A stretch of 64,000 bases of DNA from JAGGAG01 sp964638035. GTDB lineage: Bacteria > Gemmatimonadota > Gemmatimonadetes > Gemmatimonadales > GWC2-71-9. The DNA lies in the NCBI GenBank assembly GCA_964638035.1, contig CAZWXD010000010.1:37810-101809 (forward strand), in the 5' to 3' direction. Each line of letters starts with the position of its first letter. Positions within the stretch are counted from its first letter, which is position 1. Below are positions 48,509 to 59,002 of the stretch, piece after piece. The notes below the pieces were generated by a model. The model worked only from the letters and a program-made list of their open reading frames with translations. It was not told where the DNA came from and searched no databases. The position numbers and the translations under genes were made by a program.

Positions 48509-49588
48509 ATGACGACTGCAATGCCAGCCCTGGCCGAGCGAGCGTGGGTGGACGTGGACCTGGGCGCGCTCCTGGCGAACGCGCGCACCGTCCAGGCCCG
48601 TGCGGGCACGCGACTGTTGCCGATGCTCAAAGCTAACGGCTACGGCCTCGGTGCCGTGCCGGTGGCCCGCGCCCTCGAGTCGCTCCAACCCTGGGGGTTC
48701 GGCGTGGCCACGCCGTCGGAAGGCGCCGAGCTGCGGGCGGGTGGCATCCTTGCACCCGTCGTGGTGTTCTCCCCGCTCAACCCGGCGTGGATCCCGCTCT
48801 ACCTCGAGCACCGCCTGACCCCTGCGATCGGCGATCCAACGGCCCTGGCAGCGTGGTTGCCGCACGGGCCTTTCCACCTCGAGGTCGACACGGGCATGGG
48901 TCGGGCGGGTGTGCGCTGGGATGACCAGGCGGGGTTGCGGGCGGTATCGCAGCTGCTGGCGGGGGCCCGGCACTGGGAGGGCGTGTACACGCACTTCCAC
49001 TCGGCCGACACCGATGCGATTGCGACGCACACCCAGTGGACCCGCTTCCATGATGTCATCGCGGGGCTGCCGCCGCGACCGCCCTTCGTGCATGCCGCCA
49101 ACAGCGCAGCCGCCCTGGCCAACCCCCACTACGCCCTCGACCTGGTGCGGCCTGGCATCTTCCTCTACGGCGGGGCAGCAGGCACCGTGGATCCCCTTCC
49201 GGTCGCGCGCTTCTCCGCCGCCGTCATTGCAGTGCGCACCATTCGGCGCGGGGAACCGGTATCGTATGGCGCTACCTGGCATGCCTCGCAGGACACCCGC
49301 GTGGCCACGCTCGCGGTGGGCTATGCCGATGGCGTGCCGCGGGGCCTCTCGAGCCGGGGCTTCGTCGAGCTGCAGGGCGTGCGGTGCCCGGTCGTGGGAC
49401 GGGTGACGATGGACATGACCATGGTGGAGGTGGGAGACCTGGCGGTGCAGGTGGGTGACGTTGCCGTGATCCACGGTGGCCTCGTATCGCTCGACGAGCA
49501 GGCGCGCGCCGCCGAGACGATCAGTTACGAGTTGCTGACGCGGATCGGGCGGCGCATTCCCCGGCACCACCATGCACCCGGCCGCTAG
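48509..49588 (+). CDS. alr: Alanine racemase
   Basis: 359 residues. PLP-dependent racemase making D-Ala for peptidoglycan. PLP lysine in LLPMLKANGYGLGAVPVARA, VDTGMGRAGVRWDD, YTHFHSADTDAIATHTQWTR, NSAAALANPHYALDLVRPGI, and catalytic tyrosine in GEPVSYGATWHASQDTRVAT; VGRVTMDMTMVEV near the end. Complete. Feeds MurF substrate synthesis, although ddl is not here. Overlaps deoB by 17 nt. Confidence 0.95.
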   Translation: MTTAMPALAERAWVDVDLGALLANARTVQARAGTRLLPMLKANGYGLGAVPVARALESLQPWGFGVATPSEGAELRAGGILAPVVVFSPLNPAWIPLYLEHRLTPAIGDPTALAAWLPHGPFHLEVDTGMGRAGVRWDDQAGLRAVSQLLAGARHWEGVYTHFHSADTDAIATHTQWTRFHDVIAGLPPRPPFVHAANSAAALANPHYALDLVRPGIFLYGGAAGTVDPLPVARFSAAVIAVRTIRRGEPVSYGATWHASQDTRVATLAVGYADGVPRGLSSRGFVELQGVRCPVVGRVTMDMTMVEVGDLAVQVGDVAVIHGGLVSLDEQARAAETISYELLTRIGRRIPRHHHAPGR

Positions 49589-50759
49589 CTTGGACCGCCG
49601 GGCGGCGATCATCGTCCTCGATGGCCTGGGCGTCGGTGAGGCCCCCGACGCGGCCCGATGGGGCGATACCGGCAGCCATACCCTGGGCAACGTACTCCGC
49701 GCCGTCGGCGGCATGGCCCTGCCCAACCTGCAGCGCCTGGGCCTCGGGTCCCTGGTGCCGCTCGCGGGCGTGCCGCCCACGCCGGCCCCGGCAGCGGCCT
49801 GGGGCGTGGCGATCCCGGCGAGTGAGGGCAAGGACAGCACCAGCGGGCACTGGGAACTGTGCGGCGTCGTGCTGGATCGCCCCTTTCCCACCTATCCCGA
49901 TGGCTTTCCCCCCCAAATCATCGCGGAGTTTGCCCGGCGCACCGGCCGGCGCGTGGCGGGCAACCGCCCGGCGAGCGGCACCACGATCCTCGAGGAGCTG
50001 GGCGCGCACCACCTGGCCACGGGCGACTGGATCGTCTACACCTCGGCGGACAGCGTCTTCCAGGTGGCGGCACACGAGGAGCGCGTGCCGCTCGAAGAGT
50101 TGTATGCTGCCTGCGCCACGGCGCGCGCCATGCTCACGGGAGCGCACAGCGTGTCGCGCGTCATTGCCCGCCCCTTCGTGGGCGTGCCCGGGCACTGGGT
50201 GCGCACGGCGCACCGGAGGGACCTGAGCGTGCCGCCGCCGGTGCCGACGCTGCTCGATCACCTCGAGGCCGCCGGCGTGCCGCGCGTGGGCGTGGGGAAG
50301 GTGGATGACCTCTTCGCGGGCAGGGGCATCACCAGCCGGCACGCCCCGACCAATGCTGATGCCTACGGCCTCATCAGGGATGCCCTCGACACAATGGAGC
50401 GCGGGCTCCTCCTGGCGAACGTCATCGAGTTCGACCAGTCCTGGGGCCACCGGAACGACGTGGCCGGGTTCGCGCGCGGGCTGCAGGAACTCGACGAGGC
50501 GATCCCCGCGCTGCTCGCCTCCGCCCGGCCGGATGACCTGATTATCTTGACCGCCGATCATGGGAACGATCCCACCACGCCATCGACCGACCACTCGCGC
50601 GAGGTGGTGCCGTTGCTCGTGACCGGTCCAGGGGTGAGGCCGGCGGCGCTGGGCCGGCGGCAGACCCTGGCCGACGTGGGCCAGACGGTGGCCGAGTTCC
50701 TGGACGTGGAACCCCTCCCCGCCGGTACGTCCTTCCTGCCCGAGGTCTGGCGTGGATGA
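49572..50759 (+). CDS. deoB: Phosphopentomutase DeoB
   Basis: 395 residues. Alkaline-phosphatase-fold mutase interconverting (deoxy)ribose 1- and 5-phosphate. Metal-binding and signature segments: AAIIVLDGLGVGEAPDA, GKDSTSGHWELCG (phosphorylated Thr/Ser region), GNRPASGTTILEELG, YTSADSVFQVAAHEE, GVGKVDDLFAGRGIT, EFDQSWGHRNDVAGFARGLQ and ILTADHGNDPTTPSTDHSRE (Asp-His ligands). Start overlaps alr; the stop overlaps cdd by 8 nt, consistent with a nucleoside salvage unit. Confidence 0.95.
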   Translation: MHPAASLDRRAAIIVLDGLGVGEAPDAARWGDTGSHTLGNVLRAVGGMALPNLQRLGLGSLVPLAGVPPTPAPAAAWGVAIPASEGKDSTSGHWELCGVVLDRPFPTYPDGFPPQIIAEFARRTGRRVAGNRPASGTTILEELGAHHLATGDWIVYTSADSVFQVAAHEERVPLEELYAACATARAMLTGAHSVSRVIARPFVGVPGHWVRTAHRRDLSVPPPVPTLLDHLEAAGVPRVGVGKVDDLFAGRGITSRHAPTNADAYGLIRDALDTMERGLLLANVIEFDQSWGHRNDVAGFARGLQELDEAIPALLASARPDDLIILTADHGNDPTTPSTDHSREVVPLLVTGPGVRPAALGRRQTLADVGQTVAEFLDVEPLPAGTSFLPEVWRG

Positions 50760-51141
50760 CGCGCTCCTGACGGCCGCATGGGCTGCCGCCGCCCGGGCTC
50801 ATGCGCCCTACTCGGGGTACCGGGTCGGCGCGGCGCTGGAGGGCTGCGATGGTTCCGTTCATGCGGGATGCAACGTCGAGAATGCCTCGTACGGGCTGAC
50901 GATCTGCGCGGAACGCGCCGCCGTCAGTGCCGCAGTGAGCGCCGGCGTGCGCCAGTTCCGGCGCATCGTCGTCGTGGTGGAGGCCAGTGCGCCGGCGATG
51001 CCGTGCGGGGCGTGCCGGCAGGTACTCGCCGAGTTCGCGCCCGGGCTGCCGGGCCTGTCCGTGGGACGGTCAGGGCGCGTGGAGTGGACACTGGCAGACC
51101 TGCTGCCGCACGCCTTCGGTGCGGGTGGGGGTGCAACGTGA
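50752..51141 (+). CDS. cdd: Cytidine deaminase
   Basis: 129 residues from GTG 50752. Homotetrameric zinc deaminase converting cytidine/deoxycytidine to uridine forms. YSGYRVGAALEGCDGSVHAG, then NVENASYGLTICAERAAVSA (zinc Cys and catalytic Glu in CAE) and MPCGACRQVLAEF (P-C-x-x-C ligands). Normal length for the short form. Completes the deoB-cdd salvage pair; a GTG at 51138 of the next frame overlaps its stop. Confidence 0.95.
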   Translation: MDDALLTAAWAAAARAHAPYSGYRVGAALEGCDGSVHAGCNVENASYGLTICAERAAVSAAVSAGVRQFRRIVVVVEASAPAMPCGACRQVLAEFAPGLPGLSVGRSGRVEWTLADLLPHAFGAGGGAT

Positions 51142-51170
51142 GGCTGCCGAGCCTGGGGAGCGGAACCTGG

Positions 51171-52397
51171 ATGGGTGCATTGAGGATGCGGTTCGGAGGG
51201 CGGACGGGAACCCTGGTGGCGGTGGGGGCGCTGCTGGCCGGGTGCCAGGAGCGACTCCTGACACCGGCGGACTGCCCGGCACTCTGCCCCGGAGGGCGGA
51301 TCGTGGTGCGTGACACGGTTCTCCTGCCGGTCCCGGGGGGCGACAGCACGTTCACCGGGTACGTGGATGCCGGCCTGTCGGATGCGATGCTCGTCTCCAA
51401 TGGCCTGGCGGCGGCCGATGCGCGTGGGTATGTGCGCTTCATCAGGCGCGGTGACTCGATCTTCGTGAACGACACGGTGCGGGCCTACACCATCGATTCG
51501 GTCAAGCTGCGCGTCGCCATCCTGAGCCGCGACTCGCTCCAGCCGGGGCTGGCGCTGGGCCTGTATCGCCTTCCCGCGACGATGGATTCCTCGGTGACCT
51601 TTGCCGACCTGGACGCTGCACTCACGCCCGAGGCACTGATCGCGTCCATTCCCGTGCCAGACACCCTGCACGCCGACACGCTCTCCGTCGTGCTCACGGG
51701 CGAGGCACTGGACGCCGTGGCGCTCACGCCGGCGGATTCCGGCGTGCTGCGCATGGGAATCGGCCTGTCGGCGCCCGCGCCGACCGGCGTTCGCGTGGCG
51801 GCCCTCGTCACCGGGATCACCGGTCCGCTCTTCATCACGTACGTCACCGTGGACGTCGCCGACACAACCCAGCAGAAGTCGTCCATTTCGCGGGGCGCGA
51901 TCGTGACGACCTACCGGACGGCGGCGCCACCCCCTGCGCCGACCGCGACCACGCATGTCCTCGGGGGAGCTCCGTCCTCGCGTGTCCTCCTCCGCTTCGA
52001 GTTGCCCCGGCGGCTCAGGGATTCCGCCGAGTTTGTCCGGGCCACGCTCGAGCTCATCCCGGCGGGCCCGATGGCCGGCCTGGCCAACGTGCGATCGCAG
52101 GTCCAGGCCCGGGGCGTGCTCGCCGACCTCGGCGCCAAGTCGCCGGTGGCCACCGACCCGGCCCTGGTCGGCTTCGTGAACATCGAGCCCTTCACCACGG
52201 ATACCATCAGCGTGGACGTGGTGCAGATCGTCCGCCTGTGGCGTGCCGACGTGGTCAAGCCGCAGGCGATCTTCCTCTCGCTCTCGCCCGAGGCATCGTC
52301 ATTCATGGTGCCGGTGTTCGGCTCCAGCGGTGACCCGCTCCTCCAGCCACGCCTCCGGATCGAGTACGTGCTGCCCTTCGAGTTCGTCTCGCCATGA
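51171..52397 (+). CDS. Secreted lipoprotein of unknown function
   Basis: 408 residues from ATG 51171; GTG 51138 (GTGA overlap with cdd) and ATG 51186 are alternatives. Lipobox at LLAGC after a hydrophobic stretch (TLVAVGALLAG), with further cysteines in ADCPALCPGG. The rest is beta-rich, Ser/Thr/Asp-rich (SDAMLVSNGLAAADARGYVR, VDTTQQ-type strands) with a late region RVLLRFELPRRLRDSAEFVR that recalls DNRLRE-type cell-surface domains. No enzyme motif. Overlaps the next outer-membrane gene by 4 nt, so the two probably act together at the outer membrane. Confidence 0.7.
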   Translation: MGALRMRFGGRTGTLVAVGALLAGCQERLLTPADCPALCPGGRIVVRDTVLLPVPGGDSTFTGYVDAGLSDAMLVSNGLAAADARGYVRFIRRGDSIFVNDTVRAYTIDSVKLRVAILSRDSLQPGLALGLYRLPATMDSSVTFADLDAALTPEALIASIPVPDTLHADTLSVVLTGEALDAVALTPADSGVLRMGIGLSAPAPTGVRVAALVTGITGPLFITYVTVDVADTTQQKSSISRGAIVTTYRTAAPPPAPTATTHVLGGAPSSRVLLRFELPRRLRDSAEFVRATLELIPAGPMAGLANVRSQVQARGVLADLGAKSPVATDPALVGFVNIEPFTTDTISVDVVQIVRLWRADVVKPQAIFLSLSPEASSFMVPVFGSSGDPLLQPRLRIEYVLPFEFVSP

Positions 52398-53551
52398 GGC
52401 GGTGCCTCGCACTGGCCGTGCTGCTCTGCGTTCCGGCGGCCCTCCAGGCGCAGTCTTCCATCTTCGGAATCCGGGGTCCGGGGTTTCCCGGCCGCCCGTA
52501 CTCCGCCCGTGCCATCGCCACCGGCGGCAGCTTCGGCCTCTTCGATCCCGAGTCCCAGCTCAGTCCCGCATCGCTGAGTGCCGCAGTTGCCGCGAGCGGC
52601 ACGTTCACGATCCTGGGCGACTTCCGCTCGGTGACCACGCCGGTGGGGAGTTCGAAGACCCAGGACTTCCGCTTCCCCAACTTCCTGATTGCGGTGCCCG
52701 TGGACCGGGGCCGCTGGACCCTGGGCTTCGGCGCCAGCACGTACGTCAACCGCGACTTTACCGTGGCCTCCGTGGACACGACGATCCTTCGGGGCGAGCC
52801 CGTCGAGATTTCCGACACGGTGCGGTCACGTGGCGGGCTGAGTGACCTGCGCTTTGCGGCGGCCTATCGCCAAGGGCGACGGGTCACGCTTGCCGGCGCC
52901 TTCCACGTGCTGACAGGCACCGACCGGCTGGTGGCCAAGCGGATGTTCAGCGACTCGAACTACGTGATGGTGGTGCAGGGCACCGAACTTTCCACGACGG
53001 CCATCGGCGTGAGTGTGGGCGTCAACTATGCGTTCTCCCCCAGGGTCACCGCCGGCGCATTCGTGCGGAAGGACTTCGGCGCCACCGTGAACGTGGACTC
53101 GGCCCAGTTCGGCGGCTCGACCGGGGTCGGCGGCCGGTACGAGTTGCCGCTTACCGTGGCGGGCGGCGTCACGGCGAAGGTGCGGAGGAACCTGGCCGTG
53201 GCGCTGGCGGCGCAGTACCGAGCCTGGTCGGCCACAGACAGCTTCCTGGTCGCCTTCGACGCTCCCGGCTCGGACAACACCTTCGAGGTCTCCGCGGGGG
53301 CAGAACTCACCGCAAGTGGCCCGTACCACAGTCTCCCCATCCGGGTGGGTGCCAGGTACGGCACGTTGCCATTCATGGTCGACGAGACAACCCAGCCTTA
53401 CGAGTTCGCCGTGTCACTGGGAACCGGCGGTCGCTTCGCCCGCGAGCGGGGAGGGATCGACGTGGGCGTGGAGCGCGTCTGGCGGCGTGGGGGTGAGGGC
53501 CGGTCTGAGACCGGCTGGCTGATCTATACCGGCATCAACATCAGGCCCTGA
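52394..53551 (+). CDS. Outer-membrane beta-barrel protein (FadL/PorV-like)
   Basis: 385 residues, ATGA overlap with the lipoprotein gene. Signal peptide MRRCLALAVLLCVPAALQAQ. The segment SARAIATGGSFGLFDPESQL followed by SPASLS resembles the N-terminal plug/hatch of FadL/PorV-type barrels (A-x-A-x-G-G, D-P, N/S-P-A). Many amphipathic strands follow (WTLGFGASTYVNRDFTVASV, GVSVGVNYAFSPRVTAGAFV, LPIRVGARYGTLPF) up to WLIYTGINIRP. Transport role is inferred only. Confidence 0.7.
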   Translation: MRRCLALAVLLCVPAALQAQSSIFGIRGPGFPGRPYSARAIATGGSFGLFDPESQLSPASLSAAVAASGTFTILGDFRSVTTPVGSSKTQDFRFPNFLIAVPVDRGRWTLGFGASTYVNRDFTVASVDTTILRGEPVEISDTVRSRGGLSDLRFAAAYRQGRRVTLAGAFHVLTGTDRLVAKRMFSDSNYVMVVQGTELSTTAIGVSVGVNYAFSPRVTAGAFVRKDFGATVNVDSAQFGGSTGVGGRYELPLTVAGGVTAKVRRNLAVALAAQYRAWSATDSFLVAFDAPGSDNTFEVSAGAELTASGPYHSLPIRVGARYGTLPFMVDETTQPYEFAVSLGTGGRFARERGGIDVGVERVWRRGGEGRSETGWLIYTGINIRP

Positions 53552-53579
53552 CCCGGCGCCGGGCTGGCGGCTGTCCGCC
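53552..53579 (+). terminator. Two adjacent hairpins after the outer-membrane gene
   Basis: CCCGGCGCCGGG (53552-53563) is self-complementary, and GGCGG/CCGCC with a CTGT loop (53566-53579) follows. Together a likely transcription end before miaB. Confidence 0.45.
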
Positions 53580-53594
53580 GCACGCCCTTCCCCC

Positions 53595-53600
53595 TAGGTT
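53595..53600 (+). promoter_or_regulatory. -10 box of miaB
   Basis: TAGGTT, 6 nt before ATG 53607, in the same TAGGTTTCCCC string as before the HELAH peptidase gene. -35 is weak (CTGTCC near 53571). Confidence 0.4.
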
Positions 53601-53606
53601 TCCCCG

Positions 53607-54913
<1,307 letters not shown>

Positions 54914-54917
<4 letters not shown>

Positions 54918-55201
54918 TCCGGAACCTGGTTGAGGAACACGTGGTGGGGGCCTACGACACCCTGCGCACGCACTTCCCGGCATTCTGCGGCTGCGAACTG
55001 TGCCGGGCCGACGTCCTGGTCTTTGCGCTGAACCGGGTGCCGGCACGGTACGTGGCGACCATTGAGGGGCAGGCGGTGAGCGAGGTCTTCCTGGAAAAGG
55101 ACCAGAGCCGGGCCGAGATCGAGGTCGTCGTGATGGAGGCCATCCGGAAGGTGACGATGGCGCCGCGGTGCGCGCGGGCGCGGGCATCCGGGGGCGGGTG
55201 A
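54914..55201 (+). CDS. ComFB-family protein
   Basis: 95 residues from ATG 54914. ComFB signature: IRNLVEEHVVGAYDTL, CGCELCRADVLVFALNRVP and ARYVATIEGQAV. The C-x-C-x-x-C cluster may bind metal. ComFB-domain proteins have been reported as cyclic-dinucleotide receptors in cyanobacteria, and B. subtilis comFB lies in a competence operon; neither role is shown here. Coupled by 4-nt overlaps to miaB upstream and to comEC downstream (GTGA). Confidence 0.82.
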
Positions 55202-57471
55202 AGTCCCCGGTCTCCATCCTGCTGCCAACCTGTTACGGGGCCGGTCTTGCGACCGGCCTCGCGCCTTTTCTGGCCCCGTGGTGCACGATCGGGATCGGCC
55301 TCCTCCTCATCGCCGCGCGTATGCCGCGGCCGGACCTGAGCCTCCTCGCGGGAAGCGCCGTGGTGGGTGCCGCCAGCGGCTGGGCTGCGGGGCGCGCGGA
55401 CAGGCACTCGTGTAGAGCGCGGCTTCCCACCGGGCGGTTGGCGCTGGAGGTGCGTGTGCTCGAGCCGGTGCCGGGTGCCGGCGGCACGACGCTGGTGCGG
55501 CCACTCCAGGGGAGGTGTCTTGGCGACGTGCCGGCCTGGTTCCGGAGCGGGCCCGTCAATGCAGGGACGGTCGTGGCGATCCAGGCCACCTGGGAGCGGG
55601 ACCAGCGCCTGGCGTCCCGGGCCACGGGGTTGCTGCGCGTGCAGGTGGCGACACCGGCGTCCAGCATGCCGTCGCCGGGTGAACGGTTCCGCAACGGGCT
55701 CGCATCAACCACTGCTCGCCTGTATGGGGACCGCGCCCCGCTGGTGGATGCGCTCGTGGTGGGGCGCCGCGGTGGCATGGATCGCGACCTGCGCGATGCC
55801 TTCGCGCAGTCCGGCCTGGTGCACCTGCTCTCCATCTCGGGCTTCCATGTGGGCGTTATCGTGACGTGGGTCGTATTCCTGCTGCGGCGTGCGGGCGTCC
55901 GGCTCGCGCCGGCCCTGGCCCTGGCTGCCGCGCTGGCAACGACCTACGTGGCCTTCCTCCACTGGCCCGCACCGGCGGTTCGCGCCATGGCGCTGGCGTG
56001 GGCACTGGCCTGGCTGCGCTGGCGGCAGCGAGCACCGCAGCCCGACGCACTGCTCGCCACGACGGCGCTCGGGGTCCTGCTGGTCGATCCGTGGGCCATC
56101 GCCGACCTGGGGGCCTGGCTCTCGGTCCTGTCACTCTGGGGTGCGGTACGGGTGGCGCGCTGGGCTCGGCAGGCCGGTGGCACGCACTGGGGGTGGCAGT
56201 CGGCAGGGTCATCGGTAGGTGCCACCGTCGCCACGGCTCCACTCACTGCCATGACCCTGGGTGCAGTGGCTCCCATTGGCATCGCCCTCAACTTCGTCGC
56301 CATCCCCATTGCTGCCGTTGCGGTACCCGGTGTCCTCGCGAGCCTGGCCCTGGCGCCCCTCCTGCCCGGGGTTGCCGCGGCCCTTGCCGCGGGGAGCGGC
56401 CTTGCGCTCCACCTGCTCGAGCAGGTGGCCGTGTGGGGTGCACGCGCACCGTGGGGACACCTCCTGGTCGAACCAGGTGTCCGGGCGGCCGTCCCCTGGA
56501 TGGGCATCCTGGGCGTGCTCGTCTGGGTGACGCCCCGCACCGGACAGGTGCGGGAGGCCGTGGCGCGGGGCCTCGTGGCGCTCACCGGGGCGATGTGGGC
56601 CCCCTTGGTGGCCGGCGCGCTCCTGCCCGGCCCCTTCCTGGCGGGCGGGACGGCCGGCAAGCTGGCGTTACATTTCGTGGACGTGGGGCAGGGCGATGCC
56701 GTGCTGATCTCCACACCCAACGGGCGGCAGGTCCTGGTCGACGCCGGCCCGCGTGATGCACGGGGCGACGCCGGGCGCACCCGGATCCTGCCCCTGCTGG
56801 ATCGGTCAGGCTCGCGTGGGCTGGACGTGCTCTACCTGTCGCATGCGCACCTGGATCACGTGGGCGGCGCCAGGTCGGTGCTCGACGCGGTGCCGGTCGG
56901 GACCGTGGTCGAACCGGCGTTCCCCAGCGCAGACTCGGTGTACCTCGGGCTGCTCGATGCGGTGGCGGATGCCGGGGCGGCGTGGGATGCCGGCCGCCGC
57001 GGGGAGTCGCTGTGGATCGACTCGGTGCGCATCGACGTCCTCCTCCCCGACACCACGTGGGGCGGGTTCGGGCTCGACATGAACGAGTCGTCACTCGTCC
57101 TGCTGGTGCAGTACCGGGGCTTTCGCGCGCTGCTGGCAGGCGATGCAGGCTTCGCCGCGGAGAGCCTCTTGCATGGCCGGGTGGGCCGGGTGGACGTGCT
57201 CAAGGTTGGGCACCATGGGAGCCGCACCAGCACCGGTGGTGCCTGGCTGGCAGAGCTTGACCCTACGGTGGCGGTGATCTCCGCCGGTCGGGGCAACCGC
57301 TATGGACACCCGGCCGCCGAGACGCTGGCGCGCCTGGTGCAGCAGGGCGTCCAGGTCTGGCGCACCGACCGGGACGGCACCATATCCACCGTAACCGATG
57401 GCAGGACGGTGGAGGTTCGCGTCCGCACCCGGCGCGAAACCTTCCCCGTCAGCGCGACGCCCAGCCCCTGA
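55198..57471 (+). CDS. comEC: ComEC/Rec2 DNA-uptake channel
   Basis: 757 residues from GTG 55198, chosen because it gives the usual GTGA overlap with the comFB-like gene. Transports single-stranded DNA across the inner membrane during transformation. N-terminal helices and OB-like DUF4131 region (LALEVRVLEPVPGAGGTTLV), the competence domain with GLVHLLSISGFHVGVIVTWV and further helices (about 230-470), and a C-terminal beta-lactamase-like domain: LHFVDVGQGDAVLISTPNGR, LDVLYLSHAHLDHVGGARSV (H-x-H-x-D-H), LLAGDAG and LKVGHHGSRTSTGGAWL. Full domain set with metal-ligand motif intact. Confidence 0.92.
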   Translation: MKSPVSILLPTCYGAGLATGLAPFLAPWCTIGIGLLLIAARMPRPDLSLLAGSAVVGAASGWAAGRADRHSCRARLPTGRLALEVRVLEPVPGAGGTTLVRPLQGRCLGDVPAWFRSGPVNAGTVVAIQATWERDQRLASRATGLLRVQVATPASSMPSPGERFRNGLASTTARLYGDRAPLVDALVVGRRGGMDRDLRDAFAQSGLVHLLSISGFHVGVIVTWVVFLLRRAGVRLAPALALAAALATTYVAFLHWPAPAVRAMALAWALAWLRWRQRAPQPDALLATTALGVLLVDPWAIADLGAWLSVLSLWGAVRVARWARQAGGTHWGWQSAGSSVGATVATAPLTAMTLGAVAPIGIALNFVAIPIAAVAVPGVLASLALAPLLPGVAAALAAGSGLALHLLEQVAVWGARAPWGHLLVEPGVRAAVPWMGILGVLVWVTPRTGQVREAVARGLVALTGAMWAPLVAGALLPGPFLAGGTAGKLALHFVDVGQGDAVLISTPNGRQVLVDAGPRDARGDAGRTRILPLLDRSGSRGLDVLYLSHAHLDHVGGARSVLDAVPVGTVVEPAFPSADSVYLGLLDAVADAGAAWDAGRRGESLWIDSVRIDVLLPDTTWGGFGLDMNESSLVLLVQYRGFRALLAGDAGFAAESLLHGRVGRVDVLKVGHHGSRTSTGGAWLAELDPTVAVISAGRGNRYGHPAAETLARLVQQGVQVWRTDRDGTISTVTDGRTVEVRVRTRRETFPVSATPSP

Positions 57472-57491
57472 ACCCCTCTGAGGGTCTCTCC

Positions 57492-58556
57492 ATGCGGACC
57501 TCCGTGACCACCATCGAACGCTTCATCCTGGACCAGGAGCGGAACCATCCTGGCGCCACTGGCGAGTTGTCCAACCTCCTCTACGACATCGCCCTGGCCT
57601 GCAAGCTGATTGCCGCGGCCATCCGCCGTGCGGGACTGGTGGATGTGCTGGGGTCGGCGCAGCACCGCAACGTGCAGGGCGAGGACCAGCAGAAGCTCGA
57701 CGTGCTGGCGAACGACGCGATCAAGGAGTCGCTCAAGTTCACCGGCCGGGTGTGCGTGATGGGCTCCGAGGAAGACGAGGAGATGATCCCCATCCCGCCC
57801 GAGTACACCCCCGGCAAGTACGTGGTGCTGTTCGACCCCCTCGATGGTTCCTCGAACATCGACGTGAATGCCGCGGTCGGGACGATCTTCAGCGTGTACC
57901 GCCGGGTGAGCAAGGAAGGCCGGGGCACGACGGAAGACGTGCTGCAACCGGGGTTCCGCCAGGTGGCCGCCGGCTACGTGATGTACGGGTCGAGCACCAT
58001 GCTGGTGTACACCACCGGCGACGGCGTGCATGGCTTCACCCTCGACCCCACCATTGGCGAGTTCCTCCTCTCGCACCCCAGCATCGTGATGCCGCGGACC
58101 GGCAAGTACTACAGCGTGAACGAGAGCAACTTCGGCCGCTGGGACAAGGGCATCCAGACCGCTGTGCGCGGCTTCCACGGCGACCTGCCCGAGCACATGA
58201 AGGGGAAGAACAGCCGGTACATCGGTTCGCTGGTCGCCGACTTCCACCGGAACCTCATTGCCGGCGGGATCTTCATGTACCCTGCCGACACCAAGAACCC
58301 CAACGGCAAGCTCCGGCTGCTCTACGAGTGCGCGCCCATGGCGTTCATCGCCGAGCAGGCGGGGGGCGCCGCCACCGACGGCGAGCGACGCATCCTGGAC
58401 ATCGTCCCGGGGTCGCTGCATGAGCGCTCGCCCCTCGTGATCGGTTGCGCCGATGACGTGCAGTTCGTGCGCAACACCATCCACCAGGTTCGCAGCTCGG
58501 CGATGGCCCCCCTGGGGCGCCCCGACCGGCGTAGCCCGGGAGCGGCCCGGGCATAG
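57492..58556 (+). CDS. fbp: Class I fructose-1,6-bisphosphatase
   Basis: 354 residues. Gluconeogenic enzyme hydrolysing fructose 1,6-bisphosphate. Motifs: ILDQERNHPGATGELSNLLY, GEDQQKLDVLANDAIKESLK, VMGSEEDEEMIPIP, FDPLDGSSNIDVNAAVGTIF (metal-binding DPLDGSSN), YGSSTMLVYTTGDGVHGFTL, YIGSLVADFHRNLIAGGIFM and EQAGGAATDGERRILDI. Own ribosome-binding region (GAGGGTCT); a strong hairpin covers its end. Confidence 0.95.
   Translation: MRTSVTTIERFILDQERNHPGATGELSNLLYDIALACKLIAAAIRRAGLVDVLGSAQHRNVQGEDQQKLDVLANDAIKESLKFTGRVCVMGSEEDEEMIPIPPEYTPGKYVVLFDPLDGSSNIDVNAAVGTIFSVYRRVSKEGRGTTEDVLQPGFRQVAAGYVMYGSSTMLVYTTGDGVHGFTLDPTIGEFLLSHPSIVMPRTGKYYSVNESNFGRWDKGIQTAVRGFHGDLPEHMKGKNSRYIGSLVADFHRNLIAGGIFMYPADTKNPNGKLRLLYECAPMAFIAEQAGGAATDGERRILDIVPGSLHERSPLVIGCADDVQFVRNTIHQVRSSAMAPLGRPDRRSPGAARA
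58534..58552 (+). terminator. Hairpin at the fbp 3' end
   Basis: GCCCGGG and CCCGGGC form a perfect 7-bp stem with an AGCGG loop, ending just before the TAG stop. Likely limits read-through into the fmdB-argS unit. Confidence 0.4.
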
Positions 58557-58651
58557 GGCCTCACGGGCACGGAGCAGCCGGAGAACCTTCTCGATTGAGG
58601 GCTGCGGCGCTAAGTTTCATGCTTGCCTTGACTTAGGGTCAGCCAGCCGCC

Positions 58652-59002
58652 ATGCCGACGTACGAATACACCTGCTCGAAGGGCCACCACTTCGAGCTGT
58701 TCCAGAAGATGTCCGACAAGCCCCGCGCGAAGTGTCCCACCTGCGGAGCCCGGGCCACGCGAAAGATCTCCGCCGGGGCGGGGCTGGTCTTCAAGGGGAG
58801 CGGCTTCTACATCACCGACTACGGCAAGGACGGGAAGAAGGCGGAGCGCGCCGGCTCGTCGGTGCCGGCACCCGACAAGGCGCAGGCCGGCAAGCCTGCA
58901 TCGGACACGCCCGCCGCGAAGCCTGCCGGCGATTCGTCATCCTCGTCGAGCAAGGCCCCCGCCGACGCCGCCAAGCCATCCGGCAAGGGCAAGGACCAGT
59001 GA
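58652..59002 (+). CDS. FmdB-family zinc-ribbon protein
   Basis: 116 residues. N-terminal FmdB zinc ribbon MPTYEYTCSKGHHFELFQKM with CPTCGARATRKIS; the first metal-ligand pair is C..GHH rather than the common C-x-x-C. Next is VFKGSGFYITDYG, typical for the family. The last 55 residues are low-complexity, Lys/Ala/Ser/Pro-rich (KPAGDSSSSSSKAPADAAKP). Putative regulator; true function unknown. GTGA overlap with argS. Confidence 0.85.
   Translation: MPTYEYTCSKGHHFELFQKMSDKPRAKCPTCGARATRKISAGAGLVFKGSGFYITDYGKDGKKAERAGSSVPAPDKAQAGKPASDTPAAKPAGDSSSSSSKAPADAAKPSGKGKDQ

Noticed and set aside
58453..58998. N-terminal extension of argS through fbp and fmdB
   Set aside because: Out-of-frame reading of two conserved genes; arginyl-tRNA synthetase similarity begins at GTG 58999.
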